Shown here: one piece after another, positions 55,256 through 64,000 of the stretch | How the letters are laid out: every line of letters begins with the position of its first letter | Position numbering within the stretch: position 1 is the stretch's first letter | Assembly (NCBI GenBank): GCA_030765045.1 | Contig: CM060964.1 | Coordinates: forward strand, 151,409,205 to 151,473,204 | DNA from: Tenodera sinensis | Taxonomy: Eukaryota; Arthropoda; Insecta; Mantodea; Mantidae | Length of the DNA stretch: 64,000 bases | Direction of reading: 5' to 3' | Notes under the pieces: model-generated | Told to the model about the DNA's origin: nothing | Database searches by the model: none | What the model saw: only the letters and a program-made list of their open reading frames with translations | Translations under genes and position numbers: made by a program

Positions 55256-56063
55256 TTAATAATGCCTAACACCACCTCTGGACCAGATAAGTGTCTGGAT
55301 TTGGTTAGGAAGCGAGTCCACAAGGTTCTGCAAGAATGGCACTTCCATCTGACACCACTTACGTATGAGTTGCTCGTGCAGATTCACCAAATTGTGAGGA
55401 TGCTGATTTTGGCATTTCACCCACTGTTCCAACATATTCCATAAATTTTCAGTTGGGTTCAAGTCGGGTGAGTTTGAGGGTCAATTGAGATGTGATAAGG
55501 TGCGTGTGTTCCTCAAACCAGTCCAACACTCTGCAGTTGAACCGATGAACCCTGTAGTTGTCATCTTGAAATAAAGGGGAAAATTAAATTATTTTGTTGT
55601 TTAACGACACTGTCAATTGCCAGGATCACATCAGCATTGCCGGTGTGTCGGAATTTTGTCCCGCAGGAGTTCTTTTACATGCCAGTAAATCTATTGACAT
55701 GGAGCTGTCGTTTTTAAGCACACTTAAAAACCATCGGCCTGAACCGGATTTGAACCCGCAACCTTGGATCAGTAGGCCAGTGTCTAACCAACTGAGCCAC
55801 CCAGACCGATGAAATAAAGGGGAGGCAACATCACAATCATCATGGAGATTGTGAGTAAATGGCAACACCAGCTCATCCAGAATGTTCAAATAAACATGCT
55901 GGTTCATACCATTGGTCACCTCATGGAGCAAGCCCAATCCATAGCAAGTAAAACACCCCCAAAACATCAGTGACCTACCTCCAGCTTGAATCTGACCCTG
56001 TACACAATCCGGATGAAATGCTTCATGTAGCCAGCGGTGCACCAGACGACATGTGTCATTCAA
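55256..56063 (-). pseudogene. Tc1 transposase catalytic part, split by SINE
   Basis: Two halves of one gene. From 56063: MNDTCRLVHRWLHEAFHPDC, GGRSLMFWGCFTCYG and LPFTHNLHDDCDVASPLF, the Tc1 region with V-M-x-W-G-x-F. After the SINE (55581-55810) the other half gives N-P-T-E-N-L-W at 55462 and C-terminal IWSRGGVRHY. The SINE's own tRNA-like sequence is translated as GWLSWLDTGLLIQGCGFKSG in the fused open frame, an artefact. Confidence 0.83.
55581..55810 (-). mobile_element. tRNA-derived SINE in Tc1 gene
   Basis: Direct duplication GAAATAAAGGGGA at 55568-55580 and 55811-55823. Minus-strand 5' end is a well-preserved tRNA-like head (TGGCTCAGTTGGTTAGA A-box, GCGGGTTCAAATCCGG B-box), body CATGTAAAAGAACTCCTGC, and the 3' tail AATTGACAGTGTCGTTAAAC then AT-rich. 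Sequence is fresh. Confidence 0.93.
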
Positions 56064-56739
56064 ACAGATTCAAAAATGTGATTCATTGGACCATATGACA
56101 TTCCCCAAGTGAGCTACTGTCCACGTTTGGTGATTTTTCAGCCCACTGAAGTTGCACAGCTTTATGTGTCTGTGAGCAAGGGCCTTCTTCGGGGTGTCTG
56201 ACTCTTAAATGCTCATGGAATGCAGTTCCCACTGCAATGTGCTCTCGCTAACAGGTCGGGATGGACCTGTATTCATGGACTGCAGCAATTACTGTCCAGT
56301 TTGGAAGCAATTTCTATTTACTAGCCCTGAAACTCGTCTCCAGTCCTTCTCAGTCATGATCCTTTTCCGACCACAATTCTGACGTCGTGTTTCATGGCCA
56401 CGTGTGTTCTACCACTGCCTGTAGACCCATTGGACAGTCCGCTTCAACACACCAACAAATCTGGACACTTCACCTACCGTAATGGCCATGGGCACGGCCA
56501 AACATGATTGCCCCTTTTTGTCACTCTGTCACGTCCTTACATTTCCCAATTTTGCACTACACTGAATGCTTGACACGCCACATTTCACAGTTTGCCACAA
56601 CCCTCTGATCATGTAGCAACAGTGGCCATGCAGTTAACCACATGACTGAACCACAGTACCATCTGTTGAGTCGTAAAAGTTTATTGCTGATTTCTACAGA
56701 GAGTGACTAATTTATTGTCCAGAGAGCTTATTTACTATT

Positions 56740-57366
56740 GATTATTTTGTGAATTTTATTAGTTAATATACAACACGGGTGATACTTTTGATAGTAATTT
56801 CTGTGGTTTCAAGTAACATGAAAATTGTGCAGATTCAGTGTCAGTTGTAAAATGTTAAAATTAACATAAGACTCATCCTGCCGAACACAGATTATATATT
56901 GTTTCTAATTTCACAGAAAAACCTAAAAATGGTGTTATCATGAGTATCATAAAAGTATGTTGTTTTAACTGTTATTGGTTAGTTTTAATGGGTCAGTTTT
57001 TTCCCTTTGCACATGCTGCCATGTAGAACTGTAAGATAGTGCTCCTAGTGGCATAGAGCAAGCTATGGGACTGGTGTAAAAAGGCATGGTTTACAACCAG
57101 ACATCGGATTGATATGCAAATGCATGTTTTTTCTGTTTTTATATATGATATGGAAACAAAGTTCGGAATACATTTGAAGTTCACCTCTTTCTGAATGTAA
57201 ATTTTTGTGGTGCATATATTTGCATATTTAAGGTATAGTTACATATTTCATGTAATATTTCGTGCATATATCAAAAGTTTTTACAGTATTGCCTACTAAG
57301 TATTTTATAAATTAATAATTTAAATACTTTCTAATTTGTATAACATCAGTAACATACTGTTCTCAT
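56740..57366. other. Unrecognised AT-rich sequence, possible hAT copy c 5' flank
   Basis: TGCATAT motifs at about 57212-57230 and 57263 resemble TGCATAT-rich sequence at 59215-59280 on the other side of hAT copy c and may be its subterminal repeats. Confidence 0.4.
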
Positions 57367-57495
57367 ACAAGCAAGACAACCCATATCGAGCCTCTCTATA
57401 CAAGCGAGGCAACCCATATCGAGCCTCTCTATACAAGCGAGGCAACTCATATCGAGCCTCTCCATACAAACAAGGCAACCCATATCGAGCCTCTT
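57367..57495 (+). repeat. 33-bp minisatellite, four units
   Basis: Period 33 bp (CCATATCGAGCCTCTC at 57381, 57414, 57447 and 57480 approximately). Each unit contains GAGGC...GCCTC complementary segments. In one frame it reads YKRGNPYRASL repeats, which I take as incidental. Confidence 0.85.
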
Positions 57496-57640
57496 GTGTG
57501 TATATGACTCAGCTTCACGTGATATGAGTATATATTTGCAGGATTCACTGTCGGGGACTTCCCGCTTTGCTATCAGCACCAGAAGAGTTCTATTCTACTG
57601 TTAATTAGTGATTTGTCATTTGTCCCATGTGCAAGTAGTA

Positions 57641-59133
57641 ATGCCAAAATTCAGAAGTACAAAAAGTGAACTTTTAAACCAGTGGGTTAAGGACTATCAC
57701 TTGGATTATACTACAGATGGAAAAGTAGTTTTTTGTAAAGTGTGTAATAAACCAATTGCGTAAGTGAAAAAGTTTCAGCTAAGCGAGCATTCAACAACAA
57801 ATCAACATTGTGCAGCTAAAAAGGAACAAACTTCCTTGAAGCAAACGTTATTGACACAACAAAAACCCTCTTCATCTAATTTGAGAAACAAATTTTGCAG
57901 TGATTTATGCCACACGCTAATTGCAGCAAATATCCCGCAGAACTCACTTAGCAATCCCATGTTCCGGAATTTCTTAGATAAATATTGTAATCATGCCATT
58001 CCAAATGAATTAACTCTCACGAAAAACTGTCTTGAAGACTTTTACCGAACAGCAATTAAAGAAGTCCAAGATGATTGAAAGATTGTCTTATATGGGGTGT
58101 AGTGGACGAAACTACTGACTCCTATGGATGCCATGTGGCAAATTTTCTAGTAGGTAAACTCAATTAAGACGAGCTGGGAAAGCCATATTTGATCGCTTCT
58201 AGGATGTTAGAGAAAACTAATAATTTCACCATTGCTTGCTTTGTTAACGATGCTTTAAGAATATTATGGCCAGAAGCAGGTAATGAATGTAAATTTCGGG
58301 TTTTGCTTTCAGATGCTGCAGCCTACATGCTGCGAGCGGCTTCAGGTCTGAAAGTATTTAATCTCCATTTAATCCACATTACTGTATTGTGCATGGGCTT
58401 CAAAGGGTAGCAGAAGTCATACGGGAGCAGTTTCCTGAAGTAAATACCTTAATTTCTACTACAAAGAAAGTATTTGTAAAAGTCCCAGGCCAAGTAGCTG
58501 CTTATGGAGAACAACTCCTGGAACATCCTCTACCCCCGGAATCAATTCTTACCCGCTGGGGTACGTGGATAAATGCTGCTCTCTTTTATGCTGACAATTT
58601 CAGTGCAATTAAAGAAGTTGTGTGCAGTCTAAATCCAAATGATGCTTTGGTAATTCAACATTCACAGGACATTTTCAGAAATGCTGTTGCAGAGAGACCT
58701 GGCTATTATAAAGGCGCATTTCAAAATTATACCTCAAGCAATACAAAAACTAGAAGCGCGTGGTTTGTCCCTTCATGCGTCTATATCAATCCTTTAGGAA
58801 GTGAAGGGTGAACTTCAGTGTGCCCCTTCAAAGTATGAGGAAATATTGAGTGCAAAACTGTATAGTGTATTACAAAGACATCCCGATTTTAATATTTTAT
58901 ACTCTGTTAGCAAATATCTCCATGGTGACAGTGTGGAACTTCCAGGGGAAATTCCTCCAGAGCTTGTTAGTGCTTATAAATATTGTCCATTCACGTCTGT
59001 GGATGTTGAGAGGTCCTCTGCATACAAACTCATATTATCTGATAAACATCATAAATTTACTCCTGAACATTTGGAAAAAATAATGATCGTGTACTGCAAA
59101 TCAAATTATAGCCTCCTGGATGACATAATATAA
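57641..59133 (+). pseudogene. hAT transposase, CGGBP1-like family, copy c
   Basis: MPKFRSTKSELLNQWVKDY, BED finger CKVCNKPIA (followed by TAA) ...SEHSTTNQHC, then FCSDLCHTLIAANIPQNSLSN and MFRNFLDKYCNHAIPNELTL to 58078. VDETTDSYGCHVANFLVG (first catalytic Asp, about 58105), VLLSDAAAYMLRAA (second), GLQRVAEVIREQFPEVN, LTRWGTWINAALFYADNF and, near 58990-59040, FTSVDVERSSAYK (usually VERSFS). It has stops at 57762, 58077 and 58167 and two frameshifts. Best preserved in gene order of the three copies. Ends before TAA at 59131-59133. Confidence 0.87.
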
Positions 59134-59600
59134 GGAAGAAGGTACAATGTGAGTAGATGTATCAAATTATTTACCTATTATGTAGTGTATATTAGCATTT
59201 TTAGAGCATATTTTAGTGCATATTTTAAAGATTTTTACAGCATAAATGCATGCATATTTTAAACGTTTTTAGTGCATATAAATCCGGTATCTATTTCCAA
59301 CAAAGTGTGGGCAGGAGAGAGGAAAGGGGAAGTGTGACTTGTTACAATGGGCTTTCGGGACTATTTCATTTTCATTGCATTCATGTGCCTGTGCGTACAG
59401 GATTTGTTGCTGACAAGGTCATTTCAGACAGGTGACCAAGACAAACTTGATATTAAATGTTTAGGCCTTGAGCACCATAATGTGTCTTTAAAGCTTGGAT
59501 ATGGGCACTTTAAGATCTCTGTTACCATAGGGTCCCCTGCCAAATGCATATGCAGTGTTACGTTTCTATAGGAATAGGTGCATAATTTAGCAGAAATACA
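59134..59600 (+). other. hAT copy c 3' flank
   Basis: TGCATATTTTA repeats at 59215-59280. No gene recognised. Confidence 0.35.
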
Positions 59601-61640
59601 CCTCAGAGTGAGTCGTGTGTATAGTGAGAAATTTATGAGTAATGGTGTGGTGCATATGTAGAAAGGCTGAACAATTGTTCATGATGAAGATGGTCAAGGA
59701 CAAAGGTGAGTCATTCCACGTCAAATCGAACAAAATAAGGCAAAAAATTACCTTGATCTCTCAGATTTTCTTGAAATGTTCTTTTTTGGTGTTTTGGAAC
59801 AAAATATATTTGACCCTTGGTTCTTCGTTTTATATAAAAAAATTTATTTTGGCAGATATTAATTTTTGAAATGTCCCAAAAATCGTGCGCTCCTCACTCT
59901 TCGATCAATCATACCTCCGATTGTATGAAGCAAATTACTTGATCTTTGGCTCAAATTAAAGATAAATCGCAGTATTTCGTGAGGTATTTATTAGAAAATT
60001 TTATTAATTATTATTAATATAATTTATACGATTAAAGTTTTAAATTTAAATAATAACATAAACTCGACCATTTAAAAATCTGGAAAAAGAACTAAAAATA
60101 CAATGAAGTTTATTCAATATTCTCAGAAAAAATCAGAATGGAGTCTCTAATAGTTCAGTTGTAATTAAGTTTGCAAATCAGTACAGCGAATTCGCATGGC
60201 AGCGGTGACGGCTACAGTAACCTCACACAATTGCCACCTTCCATTACGGCAACTGTCCACTGCTTGAGGTTCCATGAATGTTACAACAGTACAATAAGGA
60301 GAACACTGCTAGCTGACACTATTATATGTACACTATTAGCATCTTCAAAATGTTTTTAAAATATTCACTTTAAACTAATGTTTCCATACAACACACAGCT
60401 TTACCTCCTTCGAAAGAAAATTGTTTCACTAAAGCTTCAGTTTTTGACAAAGGAATGAAGGAGTGTAATTTTAAAGCACAGCTGGACCCATCGTTCTTGG
60501 CCCCTGACCTTGACTGGAAGTCCTGTTGGCAAATCCATAGCTTTTGTCTGTTTCATCAGCTCATATTGTATAATTCTGCAAATGAAACCATGCACATGGG
60601 GAGGGAGGGAGAAGGTAGTGATGTCTGCATGATCTGAGAGAGTCTTGCTAATTCACAGGTGCTTTTTAGTGCAGCGTGCAGTTGAAGACATAGATCTTTG
60701 CGATAAAGAGTGAATATAGTGAATTTGTGATACATTTATCATAGCGTAAATCAATTATGCCGCCTGTACGTTCTAAATTAGGGACCAAAACATTACACAG
60801 TCAGAGTAGAGAAATTATTTCAAATGTATGGACGCACATGAAGGAAGAAGCTAAAAGCAAATAACTACTTACATCAGAAGATTTTTTTCAAAAAAATTCA
60901 AAAGTTCAAAAGCACGTATCAGATGCCACAGGAGTATCAGAAAGAAGGTGTATTGTGAGACATTTTTCTGCATGGACTGTACTGCCTTAGTAAGAAGAAG
61001 TTATCTGACTAGCATAGCTGACGCGGCAATTCGCATGCTGTCTGCAGTCACCTGGCTTGTTACTTGCTTTCAAGGCGAATCCAGCTGTACAAACGGATTG
61101 CTACTTCATGTCGTCCATGAGCACTTGCAGGCCTCCAGAAAAAAAATTGTAACAAATGCACTAATGCAAGCTCCATGGTTTTCAACATCTTATTGTATAG
61201 ATAAAATGTCAGGGAATATGTGTTTTTTTTTGTTTTTTTTTAGATTTTTAACACAGATTTAAATTCTATTTTTGGTTTTACAAAATATACCATCAAAAAA
61301 ACAGTCCAAAATTTATGTGTAACAATGATTGATCGAGAGTTGTTAAAGGTGTTATATTTAACCTTTCCAGTGCGCCAAACCCCAACTCTCAACTCTATGT
61401 GGCCTTAGAGTATATTACGGTGCGTGCAGAAATTGCTTCATTTCTAAGAGCCATAACTAAGCAAGTAATTTAAAAATACAGAAATAAAAAAATACGGGTC
61501 TCCTTATTTAATGCCTACTATTCATAAAAAAAATTTGAACTTCCTACGAAAAAGTCGTGTTTTACGGGTGTTCGATTTGAGGTGGATTGACCCAGGTGTT
61601 TGATTATCCTCCATACAGCCCAGACCTAGCACCACCCACA
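59600..61640 (+). mobile_element. mariner relic split by a second element
   Basis: Left piece (59660-59700) reads a TIVHDEDGQG-like stretch resembling the mariner linker; right piece (61600-61630) reads DYPPYSPDLAPP, the mariner H-P-P-Y-S-P-D-L-A-P motif preceding the last catalytic Asp. Between them lies the TIR element 59704-61596. The mariner's centre is missing, so deletion accompanied or preceded the insertion. Confidence 0.5.
59704..61596 (+). mobile_element. 1.9-kb TIR transposon, Tc1/mariner superfamily
   Basis: Ends share inverse TCAAATCGAACA: left GAGTCATTCCACGTCAAATC at about 59707, right the complement GGGTCAATCCACCTCAAATC. At 60757 a transposase-like N terminus starts: MPPVRSKLGTKTLHSQSREIISNVWTHMKEEA, then HVSDATGVSERRCIVRHF, an HTH closely like that at 44973 (SKTKGKALHSEARAII). 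The rest of the gene is absent. Terminal bases are uncertain by a few. Confidence 0.62.
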
Positions 61641-61644
61641 GATG

Positions 61645-61700
61645 ATGTAGGGCACTGATGACCATTAGTTGAGCACCCTAAAAAATTTAAACAAAGATGA
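61645..61700 (+). mobile_element. SINE tail fragment
   Basis: GATGTAGGGCACTGATGACC then AGTTGAGCACCCTAAAAAATTTAAAC, related to the tail at 55143-55190. Confidence 0.5.
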
Positions 61701-62004
61701 AAAATACCGACAGATGATAAACTGTTTGGGGGGACAGCATTTCCTTTCAATGATCTTGAGACACCAAGCAGACCTGGCTCAAAAGACAGGCAGCAGTGTT
61801 TTTGCAGTGTATTGGGATGCTGGTGCATAGGCATGACAAAAGTTTCAATCTCCATGATGATTATGTAGAAAAGAAGCTTATGGATGTGGTGAACTTTTGC
61901 TAATAAAACCATTTTTCTATTCATATTGGTTTTGATTTCATGACCTATCGACGACTGAAAAAGAAATAGCCCTCGTAAATAGGGGTATTTATATTCTAAA
62001 ACAA

Positions 62005-62130
62005 GGAAATGGACCGAGACCACCTTCAAATATGCCCGGCCACTTCTAGTGCCCCATCCATATGTGAAAAATATTGGAGAGCAAGAGGATTAATGACTTC
62101 ATTGTCAGAAATCCAGCATTAGCAAACAAC
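62005..62130 (+). mobile_element. 126-bp LINE stub, copy 3 of the 6895-8075 family
   Basis: Exact 14-bp duplication ATATTCTAAAACAA (61991-62004 and 62131-62144). The insert equals the last 126 bp of the family (from GGAAATGGACCGAGACCACC to AGCAAACAAC), coding MDRDHLQICP. It is an extreme 5' truncation, and its precise ends define the family's 3' terminus. Confidence 0.95.
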
Positions 62131-62149
62131 ATATTCTAAAACAAATAAT

Positions 62150-62505
62150 ACAAAGTCTAGAAAGAGCACAACTGTACTATGCATTTAAACAATGGATTGC
62201 TTTTATGAGAAGCTGTGGGGAAAAAATATTTAGGCTACACAAGTAAGCACTTAGAACTATTCAAAGCTCATAAATATGTAGACCTGCAATTAAAACTTTA
62301 AATACATTAACCATTTCATGCCTGTATATTTATGAATGTGTAAAATATGTAATAAGACATCACAAGAATTCAAAGAGTGGGAATTTACATGACCGAAATG
62401 CAAGAATAACACAGAACTATTTTGAAACAGAGTACTAGGTTCCAGGGGTGACTTCAGAAGTAGTGCCTCCATGCCATGGCATTACCACAAAAAAGGGAGG
62501 AAACT
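62150..62505. other. No recognised feature
   Basis: AT-rich sequence between two LINE insertions. Confidence 0.4.
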
Positions 62506-62507
62506 GA

Positions 62508-63080
62508 ATTGAATTTATTGATCAGTCATTAAGTAAATATACAATTTACAATAGTCTTCGTCACTTACAGCTATGTACATTAGTTCTAATCATATATTAT
62601 TCTTGTTTAGCTCTTCAAATTCATGCATATCATATACAGGACTTTCTACTAGCCATGTATAAACTCTATTCTTAAATTCTTGAAGACTGAGGTCACATAT
62701 TCTGTTCAGTTGTGCATTAAAAAGCTTTATACCCATCAGTTTATAACATTTACTCGTCTTGCTCAGTCTATATGACATATGCAATTTGTTTATGTTTCTT
62801 GTATTGTAATTATGTATTTCTTTCCTTACACTGTGATTATGCATATTTTCTTTTACATATATTAGTACATCATATATATATATATAAATTTACAATCGTA
62901 GGAATCTTTTGTTTTACAAAGAGTATTTTACAATGATCCATTACTTTAGCATCAGATAGAATTCTAATTACCTTTTTTTTTTTAATCCTTAGTACTTCTA
63001 ATACATGTGAATTGCTTACCCCATATAATCAACCCATACCTGAATATACTCTGAAAGAAATACATATTTTAAATTGTATA
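62508..63080 (-). pseudogene. CR1/Jockey-type LINE 3' end
   Basis: Minus-strand frame 62844-62590: HNYNTRNINKLHMSYRLSKTSK, then YKLMGIKLFNAQLNRICDL and FKNRVYTWLVES, the RT C-terminal Y-x-T-R and G-x-K-x-x-N-x-L-P region of the family. Weak upstream homology to about 63060. The 3' UTR ends in the complement of GAATTGAATTTATTGATC, a tandem tail like that at 31140. Confidence 0.8.
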
Positions 63081-63109
63081 CTGAATACAGTTATCCTTAC
63101 TATAATCTT

Positions 63110-63306
63110 CGCAAAAGTTAAATGCATATGGAGGCGGGCCATAGTGCATGCTCCAGCGAATCCTTAGCTTGCCCCTCCTATCAGCGCTGCCGAATGTGGC
63201 ATCTCACATGCCTTATGTACAGAACCCCTGCCGGTACACGCACTACGCTTGGCAACAGCGCTCTGCTTGAGCATTGGCCAGCACTCACATGCCTTTAACT
63301 TTTGCG
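63110..63306. mobile_element. Small TIR element (MITE), Tc1-like
   Basis: CGCAAAAGTTAAATGCAT at 63110 and the complement CGCAAAAGTTAAAGGCAT ending 63306 form inverted ends; extending outwards, the right side reads TACACTGCTCGCAAAAG, a common Tc1-type end. The interior is GC-richer than its flanks and non-coding. Confidence 0.7.
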
Positions 63307-63309
63307 AGC

Positions 63310-63769
63310 AGTGTAGTCGTCAAGGTGCAATGAAATGTCTTGCCTAACAACAGAAAACCACAGAAGCTTACGAAATCAACTACCTATTGTAAGTTTGTAA
63401 CACTATTATACTACTATTCTATGGATCTGTGCTACTTTGAATCTGGCTTGGATTGACAGCATTGTAGATGTTCATTCTAGATGCTAATGGTAAGTGGAGG
63501 GGCAAGTGGATAGTGTAAATCTGTGCCAGTTAGTACCTGGCACAGCTATCGTTGGCAGCACATGCCAATTACTAGTACCAACTTTATATATATACACACA
63601 CACACCTAAAACTAGTATGATGTATTGAGAAGTACGAAATATGGCACTTATAATAACTTTGCAAACTAAAAGTTTGCAGAAAATTATACTTTGTTATATC
63701 ACATTCGTTATTAATTTCCCATTGCTCAGACTTAAAATTAAATTAATCATTGTTTTCTACTAACGCTAG
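63310..63769. other. No recognised feature
   Basis: Contains a short (AC)n at 63594-63603 and, at its end, a pyrimidine-rich stretch before the AG at 63768-63769. Confidence 0.4.
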
Positions 63770-63864
63770 CTGCATTGACACCGGTATCTATAACAGATGA
63801 TCAAAAGAGAAGTCTGCTTCTGCTAGAAAAACTAAAACCTGAGTGTACAAGTACTGCAGTATGA
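63770..63864 (+). CDS. Possible exon of an unidentified gene
   Basis: After TTGTTTTCTACTAACGCTAG (branchpoint-like CTAAC and acceptor AG) an open frame entered in phase 1 reads ALTPVSITDDQKRSLLLLEKLKPE and ends CTSTAV-TGA at 63862-63864. The composition (alternating Leu/Lys/Glu, balanced codons) is protein-like, unlike the surrounding AT-rich DNA, and could be an amphipathic helix. I do not recognise the family. It could also be an internal exon with a donor at GTACAAGT (63845). No second exon is visible to support it. Confidence 0.33.
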
Positions 63865-64000
63865 ATTTTCTTTATTTAACCAACGCAAGTAAATTAAATT
63901 CTTTACTAAGTAGTCTATTTCCAACATTATTATTAGAAGACAAGGTGAAATTGAAATACATGGTAAGACCTGCTCTTGATCTGCTTATAAATAAAGAACA

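Larger units (their letters stand above)
55213..56728 (-). mobile_element. Tc1 transposon with SINE insertion
   Basis: TA (55211-55212, 56729-56730) and inverted ends AGCTCACCGGACAAAAAATTAGT and the complement AGCTCTCTGGACAATAAATTA. The transposase on the minus strand has frameshifts: about 56450-56090 is the HTH region, 56063-55830 reads DCVQGQIQAGGRSLMFWGCF and GMNQHVYLNILDELVLP, the SINE interrupts, then VHRFNCRVLDWFEEH and MNPTENLWNMLEQWVKCQN (third catalytic residue region, P-x-E-N-L-W) to 55256. Inactive. Confidence 0.85.

Noticed and set aside
55725..55810. Functional tRNA gene on the minus strand
   Set aside because: The tRNA-like head is followed by a SINE body and tail and is enclosed by a target duplication.
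57336..57527. Possible secreted repeat peptide (YKRGNPYRASL units)
   Set aside because: The frame is a by-product of the 33-bp minisatellite and has no signal peptide.

Overview
The window is eukaryotic and looks like an arthropod, most likely an insect with a large genome. It is AT-rich, has no bacterial operon structure, and has spliced exons separated by multi-kilobase introns. It is crowded with CR1/Jockey-, I- and RTE-type LINEs, Penelope, hAT, piggyBac, Tc1/mariner and pogo remnants and many tRNA-derived SINEs. A cockroach- or termite-like (polyneopteran) host is a guess from repeat content, not something the sequence proves.

One host gene is recognised: the last four coding exons of GBF1 (garz in Drosophila), the large Golgi Arf guanine-nucleotide exchange factor, on the + strand at 4521-4832, 12593-12758, 35575-35822 and 40249-40278 (stop). 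Splice sites and codon phases agree across all three introns (about 7.8, 22.8 and 4.4 kb). A possible exon of an unidentified gene lies at 63770-63864.

Almost everything else is mobile DNA, much of it nested. 1-3.3 kb: a diverged repeat and a minus-strand CR1-like LINE with an SGNH-esterase ORF1. 5.3-8.8 kb: a GTF2IRD2-like hAT element with exact ends (8-bp duplication GTTTAAAC), interrupted by a LINE. 9.3-10.1 kb: a mariner relic. 13.4-22.5 kb: one LINE reverse transcriptase gene split in three by a 1.9-kb Tc1/mariner-type element and a 6.4-kb insertion with perfect 24-bp terminal inverted repeats, which itself contains a Penelope element with a GIY-YIG endonuclease, a hAT pseudogene and a TTAA-flanked element. 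23.1 kb: a perfect 88-bp-arm palindrome. 24.3-26.7 kb: a second hAT pseudogene interrupted by an internally deleted RTE-type LINE. 27.4-28.9 kb: a piggyBac element with TTAA ends.

29.7-42 kb holds SINEs, LINE fragments, a Ty3/gypsy-like 3' LTR and a hairpin-bearing SINE insertion. 42.2-45.7 kb is an 89-bp tandem repeat split by a 2.6-kb TIR element that in turn contains a 656-bp pogo-like element. 48.7-54.6 kb is a nearly full-length I-like LINE (gag-type ORF1; ORF2 with endonuclease, RT and RNase H) with a SINE in its 5' UTR; target duplications of both are visible. 55.2-56.7 kb is a Tc1 element carrying a SINE. 57.6-59.1 kb is a third CGGBP1-like hAT pseudogene. 59.7-63.3 kb holds a mariner relic split by a TIR element, a 126-bp LINE stub with perfect target duplication, a LINE 3' end and a small MITE.

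The transposon genes are nearly all broken by stops or frameshifts and do not form a working system. The main interest is the order of insertions, which can be read exactly from target duplications, plus a few structures (palindromes, internally deleted LINE, composite TIR unit) that simple insertion does not explain.
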